The notes beneath the pieces are model-generated. The model did no database searches, was not told the DNA's origin, and was given only the letters and a program-made list of their open reading frames with translations. Positions 1 to 9,597 of a stretch of 64,000 bases of DNA are shown here, piece by piece. Location: NCBI GenBank assembly GCA_003415625.1, contig PYIU01000002.1, positions 2,790,001 to 2,854,000 of the forward strand, given 5' to 3'. The DNA comes from Aquanectria penicillioides (lineage: Eukaryota > Ascomycota > Sordariomycetes > Hypocreales > Nectriaceae). Position 1 is the stretch's first letter. Each line of letters starts with the position of its first letter. Position numbers and translations under genes: made by a program.

Positions 1-33
1 CCACCTATATACAGCCACATAAATGACAGTGTA

Positions 34-140
34 TTGTACATATACACGCATATACACACATACACACATACACACGCACACGCACACGCACGAGCATATA
101 TGCACACATACACATACACATACATATACATATACACACG
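34..140. repeat. (CA/TA)n microsatellite
   Basis: An imperfect run of alternating purine-pyrimidine dinucleotides (CACA, TATA, CGCA) fills about 100 bases. Such tracts can adopt Z-DNA, but no function is visible here. Confidence 0.8.
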
Positions 141-1648
141 GCACTCGCTGCATGTAGGCGCGGAACAGAGAGCATCCAGCAGCCAGCAGCACCCAGGGAA
201 CCAGCCATGGGCGAGACAGGAGGCCTGCATGCATGGAGCAAACAACTCTTATTTGATACGTTGCTTTGTCCGATCCTATCTTCTCCCGCCTCTGTCTGAC
301 TGGATGTCCTTTGTCATTTACCTGCTTGCCCCAGACCCATCGAAGCCATCTCCGAGCCCTGCTCATCCGAGCCCTTGCCTCCTCCTCCCCCCTTCTCTCC
401 TTGGTTCCCTTGTTCCCCTTGTTTCTCTTGCTTCTCTCGTGCACCATGCACATAAAGGTCATCTCCCCTTGCCACCGCTCCCAAGCACGATGGGTGGAGA
501 AGGGGGGCGGGATCGAGCCAAATCAAGGGAGACTCACCCACACGCACGCACACATACATTACGTACAAGGCGGGATTGGGAAGGGATCAAAAGAAATAAA
601 CAAAAAAAAAACGGTGCAAGAAATCAAATAAGAAAATAAAAAAGCCCCGCGGTAACTGCCGAAAATGCTCATAACCCTAGTACACACCGAATTTGCCCTG
701 TCACGACCGACGACGCGTCCCATTGTTGCACAAAGGCGTTTTCTCGCTCCAAAGCTTCCAGGTCGCACAAAAACTCCATGACAACATGTACGATGTGCGA
801 TGTGTGCCTTTTCTTTTGTCTTGTTCCCCGGGGAAGACACGGCCCCGCTCCCCGGCATACGAGTTCCCGGCCGGCGATGAGAGGAGGCAGCAGGGATGCC
901 GTGGGTTCGTTCGTTACACAGGAGTTTGGGGGCTGAGCTTGTCTCCGTCCAAAAGTGTAGATGTTTGCTTGTCTTCTCCCCCCTCCCCCATCCCCCTCGT
1001 CCTCCTCGTCCTCCACCCGCGCCGCCGGCCGGAGCGGCACTACCGGCACTCTCAGCAGGTGTGGACGCCATTTCTTCATCCCCCGTTGTCAGACTCTCGC
1101 CCAGGCTTGCCGTGGCTTGTCTCTTGGTCGCCGACTTGTCGTGTCCCCGACCAAGAAGATCCGTCCTTCGTCTATATGACAGAAAAAGGTGGGACAGGGG
1201 GCGCGAGACCATCCCTGCAGGCGATACGTGACGTTTGCCCATCCGACGTCATATCCCTTTTGAAAATCACCGGGGGCATCCCCGCCACACCTCGTCAAAC
1301 GCCTTCTTTTTGACTCATTTAGTCAGCATACTAGAGCTTCCAAGACTTCCCCGACATCAAGACAGCCTTCCCTTCCGTGACACCAAGTTTTGATCTCAAA
1401 GTATCCGTACACCCAAGAATACTGAGCATGCATCACCACCCAAATGTCCAAAAAGAATCAACCCCAGTCCAATTTTTTTTTCAATATCACGTAGCCACAC
1501 GTGTATCCCATGCTTCAATCTGTGTAGTACAACTTGCCAGCTCTAATAAGTGGCATAAAGACACGCTATGCTCGCCTAATTCCGCTTCGCCATCCAACAA
1601 ATACAGGCCGTGCGTTATAATTACCCACACACAAACCAGTCTCAACAT

Positions 1649-1695
1649 AGAGAGAGAGAGAAAGAGAGAGAGAGAGAAGGAGAGGGAGGAGGGAG
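1649..1695. repeat. (GA)n microsatellite
   Basis: A purine-only AG/GAGG tract about 45 bases long, downstream of the RRM gene stop codon. Confidence 0.75.
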
Positions 1696-1847
1696 GAGGG
1701 AGAGGAGCGAAGGATGAAGAAGAAGGAGAAGAAAAAGGAGAATTGAAAAAGTACATGGAAATTCGAAGAAAAAAAGACGACAAGGGGGCAGATGGAGAAG
1801 TGGCAGTCACCAATGATCTCGTTTATCCCTCCTCCCTAGGCATTAAG

Positions 1848-3386
1848 TTACTTCTTGTCTCGTCTGCGGGACGACCCATCCACAACGACTGGCCCATCAT
1901 GGCTGCTCTTCTTGTCAGACGAAGAACGCTTCTTCGATGACTTCTTGTCTGATTGCGAGCTCTTCTTAGGGGAAGATGATGATTTCTTGTCCGTGGATCG
2001 TCTCCTATCCGAGTCTGTTGTCGTCGATTTCCCCTTCGACTCCTTATGCTTTGAAAGGTGAATCTTCTCGCCCCGGGGTGACTCATCATCTCTTGTTCGC
2101 GAGGGTCCCGCGATGGTTGCTTCCTCGGATTTTGTTGATTCCTCAGAGCTGTTCGAATCGTACTCGAAAGACTCATCCGGAGCGACGCCCTCTACGGTAA
2201 ATCGTGACGTGACTCTCCGGCCCTGAAATCGTGCCTTGTTCAGAAGCTCCATGGCCTTGATAGCCCCCGTCGAAGTTTCGAAGATGGCAAAGGCGTGGCC
2301 CCTGAGGTATCTGCTATTGTTGTTCTGTGGAACTTCGATGGACGCAATTTTGTTAGATCCGACTTTACGACGAATCCAAGAAGTCACTTCATCAACCCGA
2401 GCTTGTTGCGGGAATGGAGAGACGTGCACTTTCCGTTGCTCCGTAACAACATATTCAGACTGATTATACTGAGGAGCTCCGTAGGTATTGTAGTATGACA
2501 GCGTTTCTGTTCTGCCACGATACGGCAAGGAATACTGTGATCCGCCCGACTGTCCGTGGACAGAATAGGGGCGGTAGATTGATCCGCAGGTGCGACTCCG
2601 TTAGAGTGGTCGCCATAGTTATAATATTCTCCTGGATCCGCTGCTACATAGGCAGTTGGCATCGCGAACGAGGTTGTAATCGGCGGCTGATGGCTATAAC
2701 TGTGGGCTGCCACCGGCTGGCTCGTGTAGCCTGCAGCATTCGAATGGGTGTAACCGTTACCCAGATAATACTAGAGAACCGAGAGATCCGATTAGAGGAA
2801 AACTCGTTGGCATGGGCTGCTTCGGGGTGGGAATACCTGGCTGCCAGTTGTTGCCGAATACTGCGGAGACAAATCCGGAGATGTCGGTGATCCGTACTGT
2901 GTCGGGGGCGTGGGATAGTAGCGGGGCGTTTGGGATGAGCTAACCATCTGGGAAGAATTGACGGCCTCCTTTATCTTGATCGACTCGGTTCTGTTCCTGT
3001 CAGAAGCTATGATGGAGCGTCCGTTGAAGACCCCACCATTGAGAAGCTCTGCTCTACGATTAGCTTTGCCGCCGGCAAAAGAAGACGGGGGTTGATGCAA
3101 GGAGGTGGCCTACCCCATGCTTTTTCAAAGTTGTCTCTCCCCTTGACGCGAACCCATGCTGAAGTGCTCTTAGGGAAGACTTCAATGCGATCGACTTCAC
3201 ACGCGGTGCGTATCCAGTCCTTCAATTGCTGCCAAGAGGCCCCAAACGGTAGCTACATACATCAGTTGGGTTCGGCCTTTGGGTCAACAGCAAGAACCTG
3301 CAACTCACATTACAGAATGTGATATGGTAAACGCCCGTCTGGTCGCCAGGGCCAACCTCAGCCTGAATCGTTGTCTCGACAGACAT
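1848..3386 (-). CDS. RRM-domain RNA-binding protein (two RRMs, Ser/Lys-rich tail)
   Basis: This is a predicted RNA-binding protein with two RNA recognition motifs. The start is the ATG at 3386. Exons on the minus strand are 3386-3309, 3252-3114, 3048-2837, one from 2770 that ends near 2648 or 2597, and 2549-1848. The first four junctions use canonical GT/AG sites and keep frame. RRM1 runs from about residue 18 to 90: the beta-1 strand (YHITFCNLPFG) and the later strands are joined across two introns. A Tyr/Ser/Pro-rich linker follows. RRM2 starts at the KVHVSPFPQ segment and includes a GHAFAIFET RNP1-like strand. The last ~90 residues are a charged Ser/Lys/Arg/Asp-rich tail, as in splicing or mRNP factors. 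The region 2550-2650 needs a frame change, explained by a 47- or 98-nt intron or by a sequence error. The family assignment is firm; the RNA target is unknown. Confidence 0.75.
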
Positions 3387-4846
3387 GTTTCAACGGGACC
3401 GCCGAAGACAATCGAATGTGTCTTTGATTTGAGGCCTTGTGTGAGGTATCGAGTCACGGCTTTGGAATGAGGCTGACGTGCGCGGCCGCGTGACACTATC
3501 CCCAGTGGAAGTAAAAAAAAAAATGTAAAAAGAAGGTCGAATAGGTATGTTGGGTGTTCAGTCAAGAAAGAGTAGAGATATGGAAAAAAACCAGAACGCG
3601 TTTTGTCACAAGAAGAGAGGGGTGGGAATAAATAACCAAAGACAAGTTACAATGAAAGGCCCTTTGTGACGTGCATGGGCGACGTATACCTAAGTGTTTC
3701 TTCTCAGGCTGACCAAGAGGAGGTATATGATGGCCTGCAGAACTGCCAGGCCTCGACAAGCGCCGTCCCAAACCAACCCTAGACCTAAGTGCATTCGATC
3801 CCAGTCCCTGAAGCGGCGGGCGTGAGGGGATGCATATTGATGGGACAGGCCCATCCAAACAGGCCGGTCTCGTCGTCTCAGACCCTTTCAGATTGACAAC
3901 TGCAAAGACTGGGGCAACAACGTTGGCCGCTGGCCAAGAGCGCCGATCATTGGCTGTTCAAGGTACGCTGCGTCCTCTCAGGGAGCGACCCAGCGATCCT
4001 CAGCCTCAAGATGTGGGGGGCCAGTAGGTCGAGAACTCCCGCGCCAGCATCGAGTTGTGGGATCCATCCATTGTCTGGAAGGGTACCGGCACTCAACGCA
4101 CGAGAGCCCGTGTCGACGTCAATCATCTCAGCCCCCTAATAACGGACGGGCACACAGATCAAGTCCAAGCCACAGGTCTAAACGCCCTAGGCCTATACTT
4201 TCCTGGCCCATATGCAAAACGCCAGGTTTGTTCTGCCCTGCGTAATGACAGGTCAGATTGCGATCAATGCTCCCCTCCTCGCAAGCAGGTTTGACGCGCG
4301 ATGATGGCTCCGGCGAAGCTAATTACGGCCACTCTGTCGATTACATTGGAGACAACGTAGCGCCGGGGATAGTTTCTTTTTCCCAACCCAAGAGGGAGGG
4401 CAGGGAATTCGACAATTTTTGTGTGCGTGCGTTGCGGCCCCTTCAGGCTTGCTGTTGCACTCGGTCGCTGCTTGCTTGATACCACACCGTCTTGGCTGTG
4501 ATTGGAGACTCTCCGTAAAGCAGGATAGCAAGGCGGGAAGAGGAAACAAGGACTTTTTATACCTACCTAGGTTGTTATGCGGTCATGCCTGAGTAGCCTG
4601 ACGCCTGGTCATCAAAATGCAGCGCCACTTGTGTAACCATGGGCCCAGGGCCCAGGATAACCTGATTGACTGGGGTCGAGTCTCGGTATGGCCACCCCTC
4701 CGAGATGGCCCAGTTATGATATCTACGACTAGCACATGTTGAGGCATCTCCACCGCTCAAGAGAGTTGGTTGATCAGTGCAAGTGGAGTTGTGTTGGGGT
4801 TTGAGTCTCAAGGGGAATCCAGTGTCTGTTCCGAGCCAATCGGTTC
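3387..4846. other. intergenic between RRM gene and WRAP73 gene; no gene seen
   Basis: This contains the upstream region of the minus-strand RRM gene and the downstream region of the WRAP73 gene. A TACCTACCTAGGT motif lies at 4560-4572. Open frames are short and overlapping, with no recognisable protein. Confidence 0.5.
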
Positions 4847-6615
4847 TCATGGATGCTTGAACGAAAAGGTATCGTCCAAGGTTGATGTATCGTCCGCCAC
4901 CAGGGCAGACATGTCGCCTGCGTCTCCGACGCCCTGCACGGATGAGAAACCCTCTCGCGCCGAACCAAGAGCTCTCTCGTTTCCAGCCAGCTCGCGCCAC
5001 GGTGTCGGGCACTGCTCCGCGTCGGCGCACGACATCATTAGGTAATGTTGTGCATCAGAGATTAGCAGTACCGGCAACTCGGTATCCCCGTTGATCCAAG
5101 TCGACCGAGGCTTCCCCACAATCTTGCCATCTGGGAGGTGTGCTTCCAGAGACACAGGCTTGGGTCCATTTGATAATGGATCCCAGACAAAAGAGACGCC
5201 GCGGTGGTTCTCATCCTGGCATGTGACCAGGAGAAGCTCACGAATAGCGGGATGCCAGCTAAAGCTGACGCTGGAGTGGAACATGAGCACCGCACGGAGT
5301 TCGGCTGCAGTGACATCCCATATCCACAAGGTGGAAGGCGAATCGTCGAGTCTCGTTGCTAGGAGGGCAGAAGATGCATCAAATGCAAGCAAGGAGCAGC
5401 CGGGCTTCGCATCCGCTGCAGGCTTGCCCTCAACCAATCGACCCTGGGGTGAGACCATCTGGGTCGCACGGAGGAACATGTAAGTCGCACGCCCCTCGGG
5501 CGAGGCGCTAAGCTGTTCTTGCCAAACCTGGCGCACTTGATCAGGAACTACATCGATGGAGAGGCTAGAAGTTATCTCACCTGAAGCGTATCTCTCGGGA
5601 CAACAGTAGTCGGATGGAGCACCTTCAAGCCGTCCCTCCATGTCTGCGTGCCAAGCACTCGCACCCCCCTGCTGTGGTCCCCAACTGCACACAGAGCAGC
5701 ATCAGGACTCAGGCAGCAGAGCTTGATTCCTGGCTCTAGATCAGCGTCCTCTCCTCCTGCGATGCTGGCAGCACCAATTGAGCGAAAGAACTGGCCATCG
5801 GGGGTGTACAACAAGAGCCTGTGTCCGTGAGCTGGAGAGTCCCACAATAGAAGCCATTTTCCATCCGGGGTCCATGTCAATCCCTGAGCATCAACGGTGT
5901 CTGGGTGCCATGACCTTTGCACTTGTCGAGTGGTAGGATGGTGAATGCTGACGACGTCTCTACCGCTGGCGCGGGTCAATAGTGTGAGGTGGTGCGTCTG
6001 AGGCCGGAGAGAAAGGCCCCGGGAGATGGAGGAGGGTAGGTAAAATTTTGGGTTGTTGATCTCTACAGCCTTGGAAGTGGACAGGTCGAAAATGACAAGT
6101 TTCAAGCCAAAGGCGGCACAGGTGAGGATCTCTCCGTCGTGGGCTCCAAATTGGACTAGGGGTGACTTCCCGCTGCCGGCCACAGGGTTGCGAATCGCAG
6201 CGTGGAATGACGAGTCGCTTGCAGAGAAGACGTGGATCTGGTCGATATTTGCGACAAGAATTCGTGACGCCGAAGGCGCCCAAGCAAGAGTTGAAATGGG
6301 TCCCGAAAAATCTGCTGGCAGCTTGACAACGTGGACTATCTGCAGCGACTGAATCGAACGAATGACAATGGACGACGAGGCCAAGGTAGCAATGAGCCTG
6401 CCATCAGGGCTGGCACTGCAGTGCTGTGAGGCTGTGGACAGGGCTTGTCAGCGCCAATCTCGTATAGCGGATTTGCGAGACGAGGAAAGGAGGCGGAAAG
6501 AGAAAATGACAAGAAAGGCAGGGAGGTTGTGAGAGGAGATAGGAGGAGTTGTGAGGAGATAGGAGGGGGGACGGGGAGGAAAAATGATACATTTGAAGAG
6601 GCGCGAAGGATGCAT
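4847..6615 (-). CDS. WRAP73: WD40-repeat protein, WRAP73/Wdr8 family
   Basis: The protein is about 518 residues and resembles WRAP73 (Wdr8) along its whole length. In animals and fungi this WD40 protein acts at centrosomes or spindle pole bodies in microtubule anchoring. Minus-strand exons are 6615-6591, 6431-5581 and 5527-4847. The tiny first exon encodes MHPSRLFK and ends in phase 1; its GTATCA donor pairs with a CCACAG acceptor to give an SSQHCSASPDGRLIA junction. The second intron is only 53 nt and restores frame at VWQEQLSAS. Family landmarks visible include the SPDG start of blade 1, the FGAHDGEILTC strand, the GLTWTPDGKWLLLWD strand, the SPDAALCAVGDHSRGVRVL strand and, in the C-terminal half, SALLATRLDDSPSTLWIWD. 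An acidic Ser/Thr tail ends the protein. No neighbour suggests an operon-like link. Family call is confident; the cellular role is inferred from the family. Confidence 0.85.
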
Positions 6616-7380
6616 GATGATTTGAGCGTACGGATGAGCTCGGCTGATCGTCACATATAAATGCCGAGTGTAGATGGCGTTTCGAGCACTTGACGATGCT
6701 AGAGATTGGCAGGTCGGCAGGCCGGAAGCCAAATGGCGTCTCACGTGGTTGCGACGTTTAACAGGGAGTAGGTTGGGGGGAAAAGAAAAGAAAGCAGACA
6801 ACGAGGTCAGACGGCAGAACTTGGGAAAGTTGTTGAGCCTTGATGCTTTTCGAAGTGACCGGGCGACGGGTCAACTTTGTGGCCTCTTGACTGCGTGGTG
6901 TCGCGTTCAAAGATTTGTTCAACAGGTTGAATGCTTGCTGTCAAGTGACGACACCACCGTGGCAGGTGGGGGATTGCTGTTTACTTGCCGCCTCGTTGCG
7001 GTTAGTGCACTGGACCCCCGCGGAAGCAAGGGAGCAACCACCACCACTGGCAGGGAGCGATTGCCCGATTAACGATCCGGCACTGATTGCCCGCCGTGGC
7101 GGATAGTGCGGTCCAAAAGCGTGCCGAACCTACCCCAGGGAGGAAGGTACGGAGCCCACGGAGATCGCCACCTGACTTGGTCTCTGATCTTGCCTTCGTC
7201 CCCCATCGCTGACTCATCCAACGTCACGAACATCTCCGCTGAGCAACGTCCGTTATCACCCTCGACAACCAAGTTTCTTGCTCACTCTGCTGAATGCTAC
7301 ACATTAGCCTGGCATCTATCGCAAATTCTCACAACAACGCGCCTCTCCAACTATATCTATATCCATATGCACAAGACAAA
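6616..7380. other. divergent intergenic region between WRAP73 and cnxABC
   Basis: The two genes point away from each other, so this 765-base interval must contain both promoters. I see no canonical TATA element that I would defend. Open frames here are short and unsupported. Confidence 0.5.
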
Positions 7381-9597
7381 ATGAGTCTGGTGTAAGCCGC
7401 CACCGCCGTTGTCCAAAGGTTGAAATCCGCAATACCCCCCCTCTCTCCAAGGTTACAGCGTCAAATTCAGGATGGGGTTTTGGCGGCCCTCACCGACCCG
7501 AGTTGTTTTGACGTGTCGGTTTTCTCGTGCCACATGCCAAAGACGGCTTGCAGGTCACCGACCCTGCAGTGTCAGAACTGTGACCACGACAACTGCCCCC
7601 TTGGAACAACCGATCTCCTCACCTTCGTCAAACCCAGAACCCCCTAGGTCACGTCATAGGCGCCTGGGGGATGCAAAACCTTTCTCGGACTTCCTCACCG
7701 ATACATTTCATCGCCAGCACGATTATCTGCGTATCTCTGTCACAGAGCGATGCAATTTGAGATGTGTCTACTGCATGCCCGAAGAGGGAGTTCCTCTCTC
7801 TCCGAACAGAGAGTTGCTGACGACGCCGGAAATCGTCCTATTATCCTCAGTGTTTGTCTCCCAGGGTGTGACTAAGATTCGCCTCACCGGAGGAGAGCCA
7901 ACCGTTCGTCGAGACATCCTACCACTGATGCATCAAATTGGGGAGTTGCGGCACCATGGTCTCAAGGAGATATGTATCACGACAAATGGAATTTCTCTCC
8001 ATCGCAAATTAGACAGCATGGTCGAGGCGGGCCTAACTGGCATCAACCTTAGCTTGGATACCCTAGACCCGTGGCAGTTCCAAATCATGACAAGGAGAAA
8101 GGGGTTTGATGCTGTTCAAAAAAGTATCGACCGAATTTTGGAACTCAATAGGCTCGGGGCAGGCATCAAATTCAAAATCAACTGTGTGGTGATGAGGGGG
8201 ATTAACGACAAGGAAGTACTCCCCTTCGTGGAAATGACACGTGATAAAAACATCGAAGTTCGGTTCATCGAATACATGCCATTCGATGGGAACAAGTGGA
8301 ATAAGAAGAAAATGCTGAGCTATTCCGAAATGCTCGATTTGATTCGCACCGCTCATCCCACTTTACAAAAAGTCCAAGACCACAAGAATGATACGAGCAA
8401 GACATGGCACATCCCTGGATTTGCTGGTCGACTCGGGTTCATTACTAGCATGACGCACAACTTCTGTGGGACTTGTAACCGACTACGTATCACGAGCGAT
8501 GGCAACCTCAAGGTTTGCCTGTTTGGAAATTCGGAGGTATCTTTGAGAGACATTATTCGAAAGTCCAACGATGGCAACCCTATCGACGAGAACGCGTTCG
8601 AGGCAATGAAGCAGCTCGAGATGGATCGCCGGCGAGCACTGACATCATTGAATCAGCCGCCTGAGGTTTTGACACCAAACGAATTGGAGCTGCTCGATGT
8701 CATCGGGGCTGCCGTCAAAAGAAAGAAGGCAAAACACGCAGGCATAGGTGAGCTAGAGCATATGAAAAACCGGCCAATGATTTTGATAGGTGGGTGAAGG
8801 AACTTTATTTTGCATCGCTACAAGTATATGGGGTACATGGCACTTCTCGGAGGTTGAGTTTCATACCACAGCAAATATGGCATTGAGAGAATCTTGCTGC
8901 GAAGTTATGAGTTTGGATACCACAATGGAGATATGCTGAACGAACTACTGTAGATCCCGTAACTGTGTCCATGTCTGGAAACATACCTTCCCGCATTCGA
9001 CGTCTCTTCAATAACGGGCTGCCTACGTGGGCGAACTCAAGGGGCCTTGTGTCTCGGCAACACCGCCGACTCTTTTCTCAGACCTGGCACTATCGTGAAG
9101 ATGATCACAAGAAATTGGATGAACCTCGGCTCACTCACGTATCTGAGTCTGGATCAGCGCGTATGGTTTCTATCTCCGGCAAAGACATTACAGCAAGGGT
9201 TGCAAAAGCAGCTTGTTCTATCCGGTTCTCTAACAAGACGGCCATTGAACTGATCCGGCAGAACCAGATGAAGAAGGGAGATGTACTCGGGGTGGCACGG
9301 GTGGCGGGTATAATGGCATCAAAGCGGACTCCTGATCTGATCCCCCTATGCCATCCAATCGCGCTTTCGAAAGTCAGCATCGATCTTGACGTCAAAGGCG
9401 ACGACAGGATCGACATCTGGGCCACAGTCACGTGCGAGGGAAAGACGGGAGTGGAGATGGAAGCTCTTACGGCGGCGTCTACAACGGCATTGACGATTTA
9501 CGACATGTGCAAGGCGGTGGACAAGGGCATGGTTATTGAGGGTCTGCGGGTCGTGCTGAAAGACGGAGGCAAGAGCGGTAGATGGGAGATGATCTAG
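7381..9597 (+). CDS. cnxABC: molybdopterin cofactor biosynthesis MoaA-MoaC fusion (CnxABC/MOCS1-type)
   Basis: This locus makes cyclic pyranopterin monophosphate from GTP, the first step of molybdenum cofactor synthesis. The MoaA part is a radical SAM enzyme: counted from the ATG at 7472 it has C94-x3-C98-x2-C101 (ERCNLRCVYC) for the SAM cluster, and C332, C335 and C349 (FCGTCNRLR...KVC) for the second 4Fe-4S cluster. The MoaC part shows LIPLCHPIALSKV and TCEGKTGVEMEAL. Proposed exons are 7381-7391, 7471-8789 and 8954-9597, giving about 657 residues. An alternative start is the ATG at 7472, with 7381-7395 then a tiny uORF. The N-terminus is Arg-rich without acidic residues, like a mitochondrial presequence. 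If the second intron is retained, MoaA stops at 8797 after a terminal Gly-Gly, as in human MOCS1A. Assignment is near certain; exon 1 is inference. Confidence 0.93.
8790..8953 (+). other. candidate retained/alternative intron of cnxABC
   Basis: The donor GTGGGT at 8790 overlaps the codons for the MoaA C-terminal Gly-Gly and the stop at 8795. The acceptor CTGTAG ends at 8953. Splicing joins phase 1 to phase 1 and continues in frame into MoaC. Retention gives a free MoaA ending in ILIGG. Human MOCS1 uses the same logic, with a diglycine-ended MOCS1A and a spliced MOCS1A-MOCS1B fusion. The use of both forms here is inferred. Confidence 0.7.

Larger units (their letters stand above)
1..1847. other. 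intergenic, low complexity; no gene seen
   Basis: This stretch lies downstream of the minus-strand RRM gene. It holds a CA/TA-rich simple repeat at about 34-140 and a GA-rich tract at about 1649-1695. The open frames here (for example 34-639, 559-1242 and 693-1313) have strongly biased composition, overlap one another on both strands and show no recognisable domain, so I treat them as non-coding. Part of 1300-1847 may be the 3' UTR of the RRM gene. Confidence 0.5.

Noticed and set aside
559..1313. Overlapping frames on both strands near the window start
   Set aside because: Strong composition bias, no domain, and mutual overlap; no splice-supported gene could be built.
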